Under the pieces are notes generated by a model, which worked only from the letters and a program-made list of their open reading frames with translations, was not told the origin of the DNA and did not search any database. Shown piece by piece: positions 1 through 8,572 of a DNA stretch of 46,811 nucleotides. The position numbers and the translations under genes are program-made. The DNA lies in NCBI GenBank assembly GCA_041687495.1, contig JAWLBR010000012.1, positions 1 to 46,811 of the forward strand, read 5' to 3'. Within the stretch, counting starts at the first letter, position 1. Each line of letters starts with the position of its first letter. This stretch comes from JAWLBR01 sp041687495 (GTDB lineage Bacteria > Bacillota > Limnochordia > DTU087 > JAAYGB01).

Positions 1-634
1 CGATTAGGTCAATGGTCCCTCCAAAGAACCCAGACATTCCTCCGATGATGATGCCCAACAACAGAGAAATCACGACTCCAATCAGTCCGATGGACAGCGA
101 TACCCTGGCTCCATACAGCACCCGAGAAAACACATCTCTTCCCAGCTGATCTGTACCCGTGAGGTACAAAGCTCCGCCCTTCTCGGCCCCAAAGAGGTGA
201 ATATTGCTGGGAATAAATCCAAACAACTTGTACTCATAGCCCCTAACAAAGAAGTGAACTGGATACTTCTTTGTTGTATCTGGAACGTAGGTTCTCTTGA
301 AGGTCTTCATGTCCATTTGGCTCTTCACACCGTAAACATAAGGGCGCAAAGAGAAACCCTCTTCAGACACAAATCTGGGTAGCTGCGGAGGAGCAAATGG
401 ATGCCCGGTCCGCTGATGTGGGTTATACGGTGCAAGAAAGTCGCCAAAAATGGCGATAAAGTACAATAGGATTACAACTATTCCAGCCACAACAGCCATC
501 CTATGCCGTAGGAACTTCCACCACATTAGTTTCCACTGGGATGCCACATACGCCCGTTCTTCTGTTTGAACTTCAGGCTCTTGGCTTGGATTAGGCTGAA
601 TGACAGAGTTTCCTACCGGTTTTTCTGTTGCCAT
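1..634 (-). CDS. ABC transporter permease, DppC/OppC type (partial)
   Basis: Inner-membrane permease subunit of a family 5 (peptide/oligosaccharide) ABC importer. The ATG at 634 opens a frame that runs off the left edge, so the C-terminal part, including the EAA loop, is missing. About 211 residues are visible: a cytoplasmic N-tail, one membrane helix (around 40-62), a long extracytoplasmic insert with the segment FSLRPYVYGVKSQMDMKTF, then GTDQLGRDVFSRVLYGAR, the conserved entry to the permease core. The insert and core closely match the permease at 23648-24745, so the two are paralogues. It starts 38 bases after the stop of the partner permease, as in an operon; ATPases probably follow outside the window. 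The ribosome binding site is weak (AAAGGGG, about 12 bases upstream). Confidence 0.9.
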   Translation of the reverse strand, partial: MATEKPVGNSVIQPNPSQEPEVQTEERAYVASQWKLMWWKFLRHRMAVVAGIVVILLYFIAIFGDFLAPYNPHQRTGHPFAPPQLPRFVSEEGFSLRPYVYGVKSQMDMKTFKRTYVPDTTKKYPVHFFVRGYEYKLFGFIPSNIHLFGAEKGGALYLTGTDQLGRDVFSRVLYGARVSLSIGLIGVVISLLLGIIIGGMSGFFGGTIDLI

Positions 635-672
635 GAGGTAAGTCACGCCCCTTTACTTACGGAATGTGCACA

Positions 673-1656
673 TCAGTCATATCTAATTCTTGGGTCCAGC
701 CAGGCCAAAAGAATATCGGATAACAGCATGCCAACAACAGTCAGACTCGCCAGCATGAGGACGAAACTGCCAGCCAGATACATATCCTGACTCAGCAGAG
801 CTCTCAGCAGCAAAGGTCCGGTTGTGGGCAGGCTCAGAACCACTGATGTAATCGTGGCACCGGATACAATCTGAGGGAGGACGAATCCAATGGTACTGAC
901 AAACGGATTCAGAGCCACCCTAACTGGGTACTTCAGAATCAGCTTAACTTTCTTCAGCCCCTTGGCTCTAGCGGTCTCAACGTAGGGTTTTCGCAGTTCG
1001 TCAAGCAGATTGGCCCGCATGATGCGAATAAGTCCGGCCGTACTTGACATACCAACGATAACCATCGGAATGATCAGGTGTTTGAGCAAGTCAACGAATT
1101 TGGCCATGCTCCAGGGAGCATCTACAAAATCCGGCGAGAACAAGCCACCCACGCTCAAGCCCAGGTGGCGGTTGGCCAAATACATCAAGACCAAAGCCAA
1201 CATGAACCCGGGAACAGACAAGCCTAAGAAACCAATGAAAGTGAAGATATAGTCAAATACCGAGTACTGGCGAACTGCAGAGTAAATACCAATGGGTAGA
1301 GCCACCATCCAGGAAAACAGCAGCGAACTAATCGAAACGACCATAGTTAACATCAGCCGTTCGCCAATCAAGCCAGACACAGGTTGGTTCCACTCAAAGG
1401 AGTAGCCAAAGTCGCCTCTGAGAATGCCCGTAATCCACTTAAAATACTGCATGTACATTGGTTGGTCCAAACCGTATTGCTTTCTCAGCGCAGCGACCAG
1501 TGCCTCGTCCACTGCGTCACCGCTCTGAGATAATTGTGCGATATAGCTGGTCAGATAGTCACCCGGTGGAAGCTGAATCAAAATGAACGAGATAATCGAG
1601 ATGATCAGCAAAGTCGGGATCATATACAGTAGCCTGCGCACGATAAATGTCAACAT
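673..1656 (-). CDS. ABC transporter permease, DppB/OppB type
   Basis: Membrane permease of a family 5 ABC importer, partner of the permease at 1-634. It is 327 residues, the usual size. It begins with the typical RRLLYMIPTLLIISIISF helix, followed by the QLPPGDYL segment, the EAA-loop region (YVETARAKGLKKVKLILKY) and the family ending DPRIRYD. A longer frame opens at 1704, but the ATG at 1656 has GAGGTGG about 8 bases upstream and gives the expected N-terminus. It has the same length as, and aligns along its whole length with, the permease at 22651-23634. No binding-protein gene lies upstream in the window, so the binding protein must be elsewhere. Confidence 0.93.
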   Translation of the reverse strand: MLTFIVRRLLYMIPTLLIISIISFILIQLPPGDYLTSYIAQLSQSGDAVDEALVAALRKQYGLDQPMYMQYFKWITGILRGDFGYSFEWNQPVSGLIGERLMLTMVVSISSLLFSWMVALPIGIYSAVRQYSVFDYIFTFIGFLGLSVPGFMLALVLMYLANRHLGLSVGGLFSPDFVDAPWSMAKFVDLLKHLIIPMVIVGMSSTAGLIRIMRANLLDELRKPYVETARAKGLKKVKLILKYPVRVALNPFVSTIGFVLPQIVSGATITSVVLSLPTTGPLLLRALLSQDMYLAGSFVLMLASLTVVGMLLSDILLAWLDPRIRYD

Positions 1657-1787
1657 CGAGAATCTCCACCTCTTTTCCGGAACTCTGTAACCAACGGGCC
1701 ACAACGCTTGCCGAAGAACTAGGCGGTCAACCCCCCCTTTGCTTGTGGTACCAAGATCAAGTGCAAAACTCCTTGCTCGATCCTGTT

Positions 1788-1815
1788 ACAATAAGTTTAC
1801 CTATCCATGTGTTAA
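1788..1815 (-). promoter_or_regulatory. Candidate promoter for the 1656-1 permease operon
   Basis: On the minus strand, TTAACA (1815-1810) and TATTGT (1793-1788) are separated by 16 bases. They lie in an AT-rich stretch between the terminator at 1967-2007 and the permease start. The rest of 1657-2077 holds no convincing gene. Confidence 0.35.
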
Positions 1816-1966
1816 ATGTTTTTGCCTTTACTGTTAAATCACCTCTTTTTTGCTCGCGTTTTTCTTTTTTTGTTATTCCATTAATACCACATTTGTCTGT
1901 CTGCGGTGCTTTCTTGTGCCTACACCGCCATTGTCACTACCAGTGGCCATGACAACAAATCTCTAC

Positions 1967-2007
1967 AAAAAAGCCCAGTGTGCGAGTTCATCTCACACAC
2001 TGGGCTT
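1967..2007 (-). terminator. Rho-independent terminator after the rdgB-like gene
   Basis: A perfect 12-bp stem (AAGCCCAGTGTG at 1971-1982 with its complement at 1996-2007) is followed, on the minus strand, by six T residues. It ends transcription of the purC-like/rdgB-like pair and isolates it from the permease operon. Confidence 0.85.
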
Positions 2008-2077
2008 GTCCTAGTATCTGTCACTTTTGTTGTCGTTTTCGTTGATAACCTCTGACCCTTTGAAGTGATCCAAAGGG

Positions 2078-2689
2078 CTATCCGACACTCTCCGTAATAA
2101 CGCTGGTGTACTCCGAAATCAAACTCCAAAAGAACGGCCACCTGCGAAATTCAACGGCTAGCTCATTTCCGCGGATGTGATCGTCTGACTGCAACGAGAG
2201 TGATACGGCGGACATGGGGAACCCCGGTGTCATCGGTCGAATCCGTTCCTCCGCTATGGTAAATGGAGTAAAAATGCGTTTGGTACCCTCCTGCCCGTCT
2301 GGACCAACTAGTGCCCAGCCGGACACGAACCGAGCCGTGCGCTCAGCAAGGGGAACTCCCTGCATCCGCTCTAGAAGATAGTTCAGCCAGTCCTCATCGC
2401 TGATACTATCGGGAAAGCGTCCGTTCCACCGCCGAGTCTGAACACCAGGCTCACCATTCAAAGCGTCTATCTCCAAGCCAGCATCATCGCCGAAGACGAA
2501 ACGCCCCGGGCTCCAGTATGCTCTGGCCTTAATCAACGCATTTCCTTCTGGAGTCTTTGCCGTCTCCGCTACAGGCATCCCTTGGGCGCCACTTGAGGCA
2601 ATCTCGCACTTCAGCCCCAGTTCCTTGAACGCTTCACTAAATAGCCTAAACTTACCTGGATTCTTGGTGGCTAGGAAAACGCTAGTCAT
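2078..2689 (-). CDS. RdgB/HAM1-family nucleotide pyrophosphatase, divergent
   Basis: This 203-residue protein belongs to the ITPase/HAM1 family, whose members hydrolyse non-canonical purine nucleoside triphosphates (ITP, XTP) to monophosphates. The N-terminal FLATKNPGK motif (residues 5-13), the TPEGNALIKA helix and GDDAGLEIDAL (about 67-76), followed by EPGVQTRRW, are diagnostic. The C-terminal half departs from the family: the usual GFGYDPIF and SHR motifs are not recognisable, being replaced by PGFPMSAVSL and DHIRGNELAVEFRRW. Base specificity may therefore differ. The ATG at 2689 is chosen because GGAGGG lies 8 bases upstream; the frame could also begin at a TTG at 2695. It is 33 bases downstream of the purC-like gene and ends before a strong terminator, so the two probably share a transcript. 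Confidence 0.8.
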   Translation of the reverse strand: MTSVFLATKNPGKFRLFSEAFKELGLKCEIASSGAQGMPVAETAKTPEGNALIKARAYWSPGRFVFGDDAGLEIDALNGEPGVQTRRWNGRFPDSISDEDWLNYLLERMQGVPLAERTARFVSGWALVGPDGQEGTKRIFTPFTIAEERIRPMTPGFPMSAVSLSLQSDDHIRGNELAVEFRRWPFFWSLISEYTSVITESVG

Positions 2690-2722
2690 TTTCAAGGCCC
2701 TCCATTTCCGTCTACCTGTCTG

Positions 2723-3637
2723 CTAATGGCTCAACAGGGCAGCCAGCAGATCTCTGATTTCGCCAAGTCGCTCAACCACCAGTTCTGGCGGGTTATCCTT
2801 TCTCCACAGATCAGCATCATAGGAAGCCCCATCAGCTTTTCTCTTCAGACGCATTGTCTCTGGCGAGAGCTCACTGGTTAGGAACGTCCCAGCCGCATCC
2901 ATAGTAAATACCATATCAAACAAATCCAGGCTAATCCTCGCAAAGAAATCTCTCAAGATGCCGAAGGCGGTTAGCGCCAGCGTCTCTGCTGCCTTTGTAT
3001 CGATAAACTGGTCAGCTAGACCCGTTGGCATCACTTCATCCTTGTCGGGGTACCGATTGCGCCAGTCAAAGCGAACATAAGGATCATGTCGCACATTTCT
3101 GGGCAGGAAGCCACCAAATCTAGTTGGAACGCCGGTAATATCCCTATACAAGCTCAGCGGGGTCCCTACTAAGGCCGCCTTCACAATTACTTCAATGGGT
3201 GGTACCCGTGTCAGGCGAACGGCAGCGAAGTCCCCGGCAAAACCAATATAGCTGGTCGCAATTCCGCTTCGCTTCAGTAGCCCTGTGAGTAACCGGTGAA
3301 TCTCCATGCGCAGTGCACCAGTCTCAGAAATCTCCCCCTGTCTGGGCGACTGCCTAGAGTATACGATCGGTTTGAAACGACAAAGTCCAACGGTATCGGA
3401 GACCGTTCGGATCTCCAAAGAACGTCCTTCGACGAAGAGCTCCAGCTCATCCCAGCGCTCCCCCCACTCCTGAACTTGGTGTTCGTCAACTGCTTGCATC
3501 TGATGGCTATCTGTCTTACCTGACTCATTGTTCATAGTTCTCGGCGCAGCAGCTTTCCTATCTGAGAACAATCCCGAAACCTGCGCCTTCCCCCTTCCTT
3601 TATCCGTCCTGACAATTCTATGTATATCAAGTTTCAT
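2723..3637 (-). CDS. SAICAR synthetase (PurC)-like protein, divergent
   Basis: The sequence follows the PurC fold order: LFVEGRSLEIR (the usual YEGKAK-type ATP-binding strand), SETGALRMEIHRLLTGLL, VRLTRVPPIEVIVKAALVGT (matching the family's RLEIIPLEVVVR region), LADQFIDTKAAETLAL, and FLTSELSPETMRLK (matching the DEISPDT segment). PurC joins aspartate to CAIR in purine synthesis. Here the conserved GK near the start reads GR, and there is an N-terminal extension. The ATG at 3637 has AAGGG at 9 bases and gives 304 residues; a start at 3535 would give 270, nearer the family's usual 240, but has no ribosome site. No other purine genes are nearby. It may be a true but divergent PurC or a paralogue acting on another carboxylate. 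Confidence 0.7.
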   Translation of the reverse strand: MKLDIHRIVRTDKGRGKAQVSGLFSDRKAAAPRTMNNESGKTDSHQMQAVDEHQVQEWGERWDELELFVEGRSLEIRTVSDTVGLCRFKPIVYSRQSPRQGEISETGALRMEIHRLLTGLLKRSGIATSYIGFAGDFAAVRLTRVPPIEVIVKAALVGTPLSLYRDITGVPTRFGGFLPRNVRHDPYVRFDWRNRYPDKDEVMPTGLADQFIDTKAAETLALTAFGILRDFFARISLDLFDMVFTMDAAGTFLTSELSPETMRLKRKADGASYDADLWRKDNPPELVVERLGEIRDLLAALLSH

Positions 3638-3819
3638 TATCCGGAACCCTTTTCTGACAAAGACATCGGATCGCCTCGGTGAGAACGTCAGTTTCGAACC
3701 CATCACTCGTATTGCCATGCCGATGTCTGTGAATCAGCAGGATTCCACCCAGCGACATAGAAACTATCACCCGCAATCATTGCTAATCAGTACTAACAAA
3801 TACATGGAGGGCGAGACAC

Positions 3820-4554
3820 TTGAATACCGCTACAGTGCAGTTTTTCAGTAAGGCTTTGCATCACCATGTGACCTACACCGCGATTTTGCCCAATCCTGCT
3901 TTTGGCAAGGGACCGTTTCCTGTTCTGTACCAACTACACGGCCTTACGGACGATCACACCGCTTGGCTGTACCGTTCGAACCTGGTTCGCCACATCGAGA
4001 AGTGGCCGTTCATCGTCATCCTGCCCGATGGAGGAACCAGCTTCTATCTCAACTACCATGCAACCGCGAAGTACGAGGATTTCATGATGGAAGATCTCCC
4101 CAATCACGTCACAACGGTCTTCCACGCCCAAGAAGGGAAAGCGGCCATTGGTGGGTTATCAATGGGTGGCTATGGCACATTGCGCTTGGCACTTAAGTAC
4201 AGCGATCGCTTTGCATCGGCGTGGGCGCACTCTGCTGCAACGTTCACCGCTGAGCAGTTCAGGGATCGCTTTCCCCACCCTCCTGCTGATCTCGAAGATG
4301 CCGATCTATTCGCTTTAGCCACTCAGCGAGCAGGCCAAGACCTCCCTACTATTTCCTTCGACTGTGGAACCGAGGACTTCCTGCTTGACGCTAACCGAAG
4401 TTTCCACAAGCACTTGACAGACCTTGGCATCTCCCATGGCTACTGCGAACACCCGGGCGCCCACGAGTGGGATTACTGGGACCTGTACGTCCGGGAAGCT
4501 ATTGCTCAACATGCAGACGTCTTTGGGCTTGAGCCACTACCCGAAGACGACTAG
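3820..4554 (+). CDS. EstA/esterase-D family alpha/beta hydrolase
   Basis: Cytoplasmic serine hydrolase of the esterase D / tributyrin esterase / S-formylglutathione hydrolase family, 244 residues. The oxyanion segment LHGLTDD follows residue 38, the nucleophile elbow is GGLSMGGYG (Ser114), the acid is probably Asp186 in GTEDFLLD, and the base His215 in GAHEWDYW. No signal peptide is present. The start is a TTG with GGAGGG 8 bases upstream. Such enzymes cleave short acyl esters and, in sugar-degrading bacteria, can deacetylate imported oligosaccharides; the substrate cannot be read from the sequence. It stands alone, divergent from the purC-like gene. Confidence 0.85.
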   Translation: MNTATVQFFSKALHHHVTYTAILPNPAFGKGPFPVLYQLHGLTDDHTAWLYRSNLVRHIEKWPFIVILPDGGTSFYLNYHATAKYEDFMMEDLPNHVTTVFHAQEGKAAIGGLSMGGYGTLRLALKYSDRFASAWAHSAATFTAEQFRDRFPHPPADLEDADLFALATQRAGQDLPTISFDCGTEDFLLDANRSFHKHLTDLGISHGYCEHPGAHEWDYWDLYVREAIAQHADVFGLEPLPEDD

Positions 4555-4558
4555 AGGG

Positions 4559-4590
4559 AAAGGCGGCGGACCTACCTATCCGCTGCCTTT
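4559..4590 (+). terminator. Hairpin after the esterase gene
   Basis: AAAGGCGGCGGA (4559-4570) pairs with TCCGCTGCCTTT (4579-4590) with one G-U pair and an 8-base loop, directly after the stop codon. The T-run is short (TTT), so this is a likely but imperfect rho-independent terminator. Confidence 0.6.
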
Positions 4591-4965
4591 CTGCTAACCC
4601 CAACTCTATACTCTATGTTTTTCCAACCTTCTCCAAATTTCCGCTTCTTCCTTTGCATATTGTATACACCGATTGGTAGGTGTTCCGTTATCTTTCCGTT
4701 CTCCGCAACCCCCGACAACGCTATTTTTCGCATTCCTACTTGCCACGGACGCCGAAGATCGTACGAATTTCCATAAGTTCCGTGTAACATTTGCGTTACC
4801 ACTTCTTCCAAATCTCGCCGATTGGTGGTAGAATATACAGAAACCAGTACTTAATACCTCCGGCAAAACGCCCCAGTCTTCCATGTTTTGCTCACACTCC
4901 CCGCAGCAAGAGTTCGATTGGAAAAAATCTACCCTTTGGGTCGCACAAGTAAGAGGTGAGAACTG
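4591..4965. other. Non-coding stretch upstream of the second ABC operon
   Basis: About 375 bases without a convincing gene. Two overlapping minus-strand frames exist but lack ribosome sites. It holds an inverted repeat GTAAC-N6-GTTAC (4784-4799), a possible operator, and a TAGAAT hexamer preceded by TGG (near 4828) that could be an extended -10 for the permease operon at 4966. Confidence 0.4.
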
Positions 4966-5907
4966 ATGCTAATGTACATTCAACGCCGGTTACTTATGCT
5001 TGTGCCGGTTCTTCTGGGAATATCGATTGTTGTCTTTATGGTCATGCATCTTGCCCCAGGAGATCCAGCCGAGATCTTAGCCGGCCCGACCGCCACTGCC
5101 TCAGACATTGCCGCTCTACGGCTAAAGCTGGGGCTGGACGATCCAGTATACGTCCAGTATTGGCGGTTTCTCAGTAACGCTCTCCGAGGAGATTTGGGGG
5201 ATTCCCTTCAATCCGGAGAAACAGTCACAACCATGTTGGGTACTCGCTTTCCCAACACGCTAGCCCTTGCTACCGCGTCGATGATCGTCGCCGCTGTTGT
5301 CGGGCTCACAGCCGGAGTTATATCAGCGATTAAGAAAGGTTCATTCTTTGACTCGCTCAGTATGATTGGGGCACTTCTGGGCATTTCACTGCCAAGCTTT
5401 TGGCTTGGGCTGATGTTCATGTTGGTTTTTGCTGTCCAACTGCGTTGGCTTCCCGTGGCCGGCTACAACGGTCAGTGGTGGACGATTACCGGGGTTAAGC
5501 AGCTAGCTCTTCCGGCTGTGACACTGGGCATCGGGACTGCAGCCCTCATCGCTAGAATCACCCGCTCTTCGGTCCTTGAGGTCCTCAAAGAGGATTATGT
5601 ACGAACCGCTCGAGCCAAGGGATTGAGCCAGTTCAAGGCAATTGGAAAGCATGTACTTAGAAACGCTCTGATACCGGTGACCACCGTGATGGGTATTAAC
5701 TTCGGAGCTCTGCTCGGGGGTACAGTGGTAACCGAATCGGTGTTTGCCATCAACGGCGTTGGTCGAATGATGGTGCGAGCCATTACATCCCGAGACTTTC
5801 CTGTGGTGCAGGGTTGCGTACTGCTTGTGGCCTCGACTTTCGTACTAATCAACCTGTTAGTCGACATCATCTACGCAGTGCTGGATCCACGCATTCGTTA
5901 CGATTAG
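4966..5907 (+). CDS. ABC transporter permease, DppB/OppB type
   Basis: Membrane permease of a second family 5 ABC importer, 313 residues. It starts with the canonical IQRRLLMLVPVLLGISIVVF helix, followed by HLAPGDPAEIL, and has six predicted membrane segments, the EAA loop (DYVRTARAKGLSQFKAIGKH) and the C-terminus DPRIRYD. AAGAGGTGAG lies about 6 bases before the ATG. The second permease follows after 15 bases and a binding protein comes third. The operon contains no ATPase genes, so this complex must borrow ATPases encoded elsewhere, possibly those at 24775-26899. Of the three family 5 systems here it is the closest to a classical dipeptide-type permease; substrate unknown. Confidence 0.93.
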   Translation: MLMYIQRRLLMLVPVLLGISIVVFMVMHLAPGDPAEILAGPTATASDIAALRLKLGLDDPVYVQYWRFLSNALRGDLGDSLQSGETVTTMLGTRFPNTLALATASMIVAAVVGLTAGVISAIKKGSFFDSLSMIGALLGISLPSFWLGLMFMLVFAVQLRWLPVAGYNGQWWTITGVKQLALPAVTLGIGTAALIARITRSSVLEVLKEDYVRTARAKGLSQFKAIGKHVLRNALIPVTTVMGINFGALLGGTVVTESVFAINGVGRMMVRAITSRDFPVVQGCVLLVASTFVLINLLVDIIYAVLDPRIRYD

Positions 5908-5922
5908 AAAGGTGGCTCAGAA

Positions 5923-6825
5923 ATGTCAAGTCAGACTGCGATACAGCCAGACAAAACCAATCCCAATCGCCAGCCTGTGAGCCAGACGCAGTGGCGTCGT
6001 GCTTGGCGGCGCTTGAAGCGGAATAAACCAGCTATGTTCGGCCTATGTGTACTGATAGCTCTGGTATTCTCTTCGATCTTCGCCGGTTGGATAGCGCCCC
6101 ATGATCCTTATGAACAAGATTTGCTGATGCGCTTTAAGCCCATCGGAACCGAGGGTCATCCTCTGGGAACCGACGGATTTGGGCGAGACATCCTTAGTAG
6201 ACTGCTCCACGGTTCCCGGATTTCCTTAGTCGTCGGCTTGTCTTCTGTCAGCTTAGGTCTAGTCTTCGGAGTCACTCTGGGACTAATCGCTGGATATTAT
6301 CCGAAGGTTGACAACCTGATCATGAGGATTATCGACATAATGCTGGCGTTTCCTGGAGTATTGTTGGCGATTGCCATCGTAGCAGCGCTGGGACCGGGAA
6401 TGTGGAACGTTGTCATCGCCATTGGAATCTGGTCCATTCCGACATTCGCCAGAATCGTGAGAGGGCAGGTTCTTGCTGTTAAGAGTAAGGAGTACGTTAC
6501 TGCGACTCAGGCCATCGGCTGTCGAGACTACCGGATTCTTTTCAAACACATCTTGCCAAACTGCTTGGCTCCAGTGATTGTGTACGCGACGATGCGAATT
6601 GCTTCGTCAATCATGTCCACTGCAACTCTAAGTTTTCTCGGGCTCGGAGCTCAGCCGCCCATCCCCGAGTGGGGTGCCATGATTGCAGAGGGTCGGTCGT
6701 TTCTCTACAACGCCCCCCATATCGCAACCGTTCCAGGACTGGCAATCATGATTGTCGTTTTTGGCTTTAACTTGTTAGGGGACGGGCTACGAGATGCCCT
6801 GGACCCGAATATGACGGATGTTTAG
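5923..6825 (+). CDS. ABC transporter permease, DppC/OppC type
   Basis: Partner permease, 300 residues. After a hydrophilic N-tail comes RRLKRNKPAMFGL and the first helix, then APHDPYEQD, GTDGFGRDILSRLLHGSR (the OppC signature), five further membrane helices, the EAA loop (EYVTATQAIGCRDYRILFKH) and GDGLRDALDPNM at the end. The ATG has AAAGGTGG 7 bases upstream. Unlike the permeases at 1-634 and 23648-24745, it lacks the long extracytoplasmic insert after the first helix, so it belongs to a different subfamily. Confidence 0.93.
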   Translation: MSSQTAIQPDKTNPNRQPVSQTQWRRAWRRLKRNKPAMFGLCVLIALVFSSIFAGWIAPHDPYEQDLLMRFKPIGTEGHPLGTDGFGRDILSRLLHGSRISLVVGLSSVSLGLVFGVTLGLIAGYYPKVDNLIMRIIDIMLAFPGVLLAIAIVAALGPGMWNVVIAIGIWSIPTFARIVRGQVLAVKSKEYVTATQAIGCRDYRILFKHILPNCLAPVIVYATMRIASSIMSTATLSFLGLGAQPPIPEWGAMIAEGRSFLYNAPHIATVPGLAIMIVVFGFNLLGDGLRDALDPNMTDV

Positions 6826-6896
6826 GAGTCAGGTTCAGCAGAAAGGCGAAGATGATTCGCCATATGCAAAATAACCAAATGAGCAAAAGGAGATGA

Positions 6897-8420
6897 GTGC
6901 AGTTGAGAATGAAGAAGTCCGTTGTCCTAGTTACTGTCTTAGCGTTAGTAATGTTGGGCGTCACCGGTGCCGCCATGGCCAAGAAGGTCTTGACCTATGG
7001 CGCATCTGCTGAGGTTGCTGGTCTGTCACCGATCTTGACCAATGACTCAGCCTCCTCTGCGGCGATGGGGCAAATGTACGAGACCTTGTTCGTCCGCAAC
7101 CCGGTAACCAATGAGATTGAGCCTAAGCTGGCTCTGTCTTACGAGAATCCCGACGATCTTACCTGGGTGATTAAGCTGCGTCAAGGTGTCAAGTTCCATG
7201 ATGGTACTCCCTTCAACGCCCAAGCCGTCAAGTTCACCTTTGACCGTTTGGTAGACCCTGAGGTAGCTTCACCTCGGGCCAGCCTTCTGGCATCGGTAGA
7301 GTCCGTCGAAGTGCAAGACGACTATACACTGGTCATTAAGACAAAGTATCCAGATGGTGTTTTCCTGGCTACTTTGACCCACGACAACTCAGCCATCGTC
7401 AGCCCAACCGCCGTTAAGAAGTACGGCGACCTGATGAAGAACCCGGTCGGAACCGGCCCATTCAAGCTGAAGAATATGGTTTCCGGTGACTCTCTGACCA
7501 TGGAGCGCTTTGACGATTACTGGGGCGGCCCTGCCAAACTGGACGAAATCGTCTTCCGCGTCATTCCTGAGGCTGCTACCCGCGTAGCCATGCTGGAGAC
7601 TGGTGAGGTTGACTTCATCGACAGCATTCCTGCCGAGCAGCTGCCACGGCTCGAGTTCAACCCAGAGATTCGTGTTGTCAAGAGTCCAGGCACTCCGGTT
7701 CGCTACTTTAGCGTCAACTTCGACAAGAAGCCCTTTGACAATCTGCTGGTTCGTCAAGCCATTGCCCATGCGGTAGACACCAATGCCCTCGTTGCCACCA
7801 TGGATGGTTTGGGAATCCAATCGTACAGCATCCTTGGCCCACAGGTCTTTGGATACAAGGCTGAGGCAGAGAAAGCTGGCTACCCCTATGATCCTGCTAA
7901 GGGTAAAGAGCTTTTGGCTAAGGCTGGCTTCCCCAACGGCTTTAAGGCGGTACTGTGGACGACCAACTCTTCTGAAGACTACGTGCGAGCTGCTCAGATT
8001 ATCCAAGCTCAGGTGAAGAAGATTGGCATCGATGCCGAGGTTAAGGTTCTGGATTGGGCTGCTTACCTGACAGCAACCCGTAACGGAGAGACCGAGATGT
8101 TCCTGCTGGGCTGGTCAAACCTGACCCAAGACGGTAGCGGATTGTTCTATCCGAACCTCCACAGCGCCAATGCTGGTTCATCTAACCGTACCTTCTATCG
8201 GAACCCTGATGCAGATCAACTGATCGATGAGAGCATGGGTACCACCGATCAGGCTAAGCGTCTCGAACTGCTGCACAAGGTCAACGAGTACTTGATCAAG
8301 GATGTTGCTTGGCTGCCTTTGTGGCATCAAGTTAACGTCATTGCAATTCGGGATCGAGTCGAAGGTCTGGACATGAGTCCGACCGCTGACTGGAACCTTT
8401 ATCCGGTCGACGTTAAGTAA
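6897..8420 (+). CDS. Family 5 extracellular solute-binding protein
   Basis: Exported substrate-binding component of the importer encoded just upstream, 507 residues. The N-terminus is a Sec signal (KKSVVLVTVLALVML, likely cleavage after AMA) with no lipobox cysteine. Family 5 (SBP_bac_5) marks are the LTWVIKLRQGVKFHDGTPF segment, NPVGTGPFKL, and RQAIAHAVD. The frame begins with GTG at 6897, four bases after AAAAGGAG; TTG at 6903, ten bases after it, is an equally good start and does not alter the mature protein. Family members bind peptides, nickel or oligosaccharides; the nearby GH42 gene makes a galactoside possible, but this is inference. A clear terminator follows. Confidence 0.92.
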   Translation: MQLRMKKSVVLVTVLALVMLGVTGAAMAKKVLTYGASAEVAGLSPILTNDSASSAAMGQMYETLFVRNPVTNEIEPKLALSYENPDDLTWVIKLRQGVKFHDGTPFNAQAVKFTFDRLVDPEVASPRASLLASVESVEVQDDYTLVIKTKYPDGVFLATLTHDNSAIVSPTAVKKYGDLMKNPVGTGPFKLKNMVSGDSLTMERFDDYWGGPAKLDEIVFRVIPEAATRVAMLETGEVDFIDSIPAEQLPRLEFNPEIRVVKSPGTPVRYFSVNFDKKPFDNLLVRQAIAHAVDTNALVATMDGLGIQSYSILGPQVFGYKAEAEKAGYPYDPAKGKELLAKAGFPNGFKAVLWTTNSSEDYVRAAQIIQAQVKKIGIDAEVKVLDWAAYLTATRNGETEMFLLGWSNLTQDGSGLFYPNLHSANAGSSNRTFYRNPDADQLIDESMGTTDQAKRLELLHKVNEYLIKDVAWLPLWHQVNVIAIRDRVEGLDMSPTADWNLYPVDVK

Positions 8421-8449
8421 CATAGCTTAGCAGAACAACAGAAATCTTG

Positions 8450-8483
8450 AAAGCCAGGTGGCAACCGTCACCTGGCTTTTCTT
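8450..8483 (+). terminator. Rho-independent terminator after the binding-protein gene
   Basis: AAAGCCAGGTG (8450-8460) pairs perfectly with CACCTGGCTTT (8469-8479), with an 8-base loop, followed by a TTTTCTTG tract. Confidence 0.9.
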
Positions 8484-8572
8484 GTGTGTGCACATTCCCT
8501 TAAGTGGACCGTTTTCCTGAATAGAGATCGGGGAATACCTTTTGTAGGACAAGCTTTGGGGAGGAATTTATC

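Noticed and set aside
4572..4884. Two overlapping minus-strand ORFs of 79 and 92 codons in the gap before the second ABC operon.
   Set aside because: No ribosome sites, mutually overlapping, and no recognisable family; the stretch looks like an ordinary regulatory gap.
7389..8006. A 205-codon minus-strand frame opposite the family 5 binding protein.
   Set aside because: Antisense shadow of a clear gene, no ribosome site and no family match.
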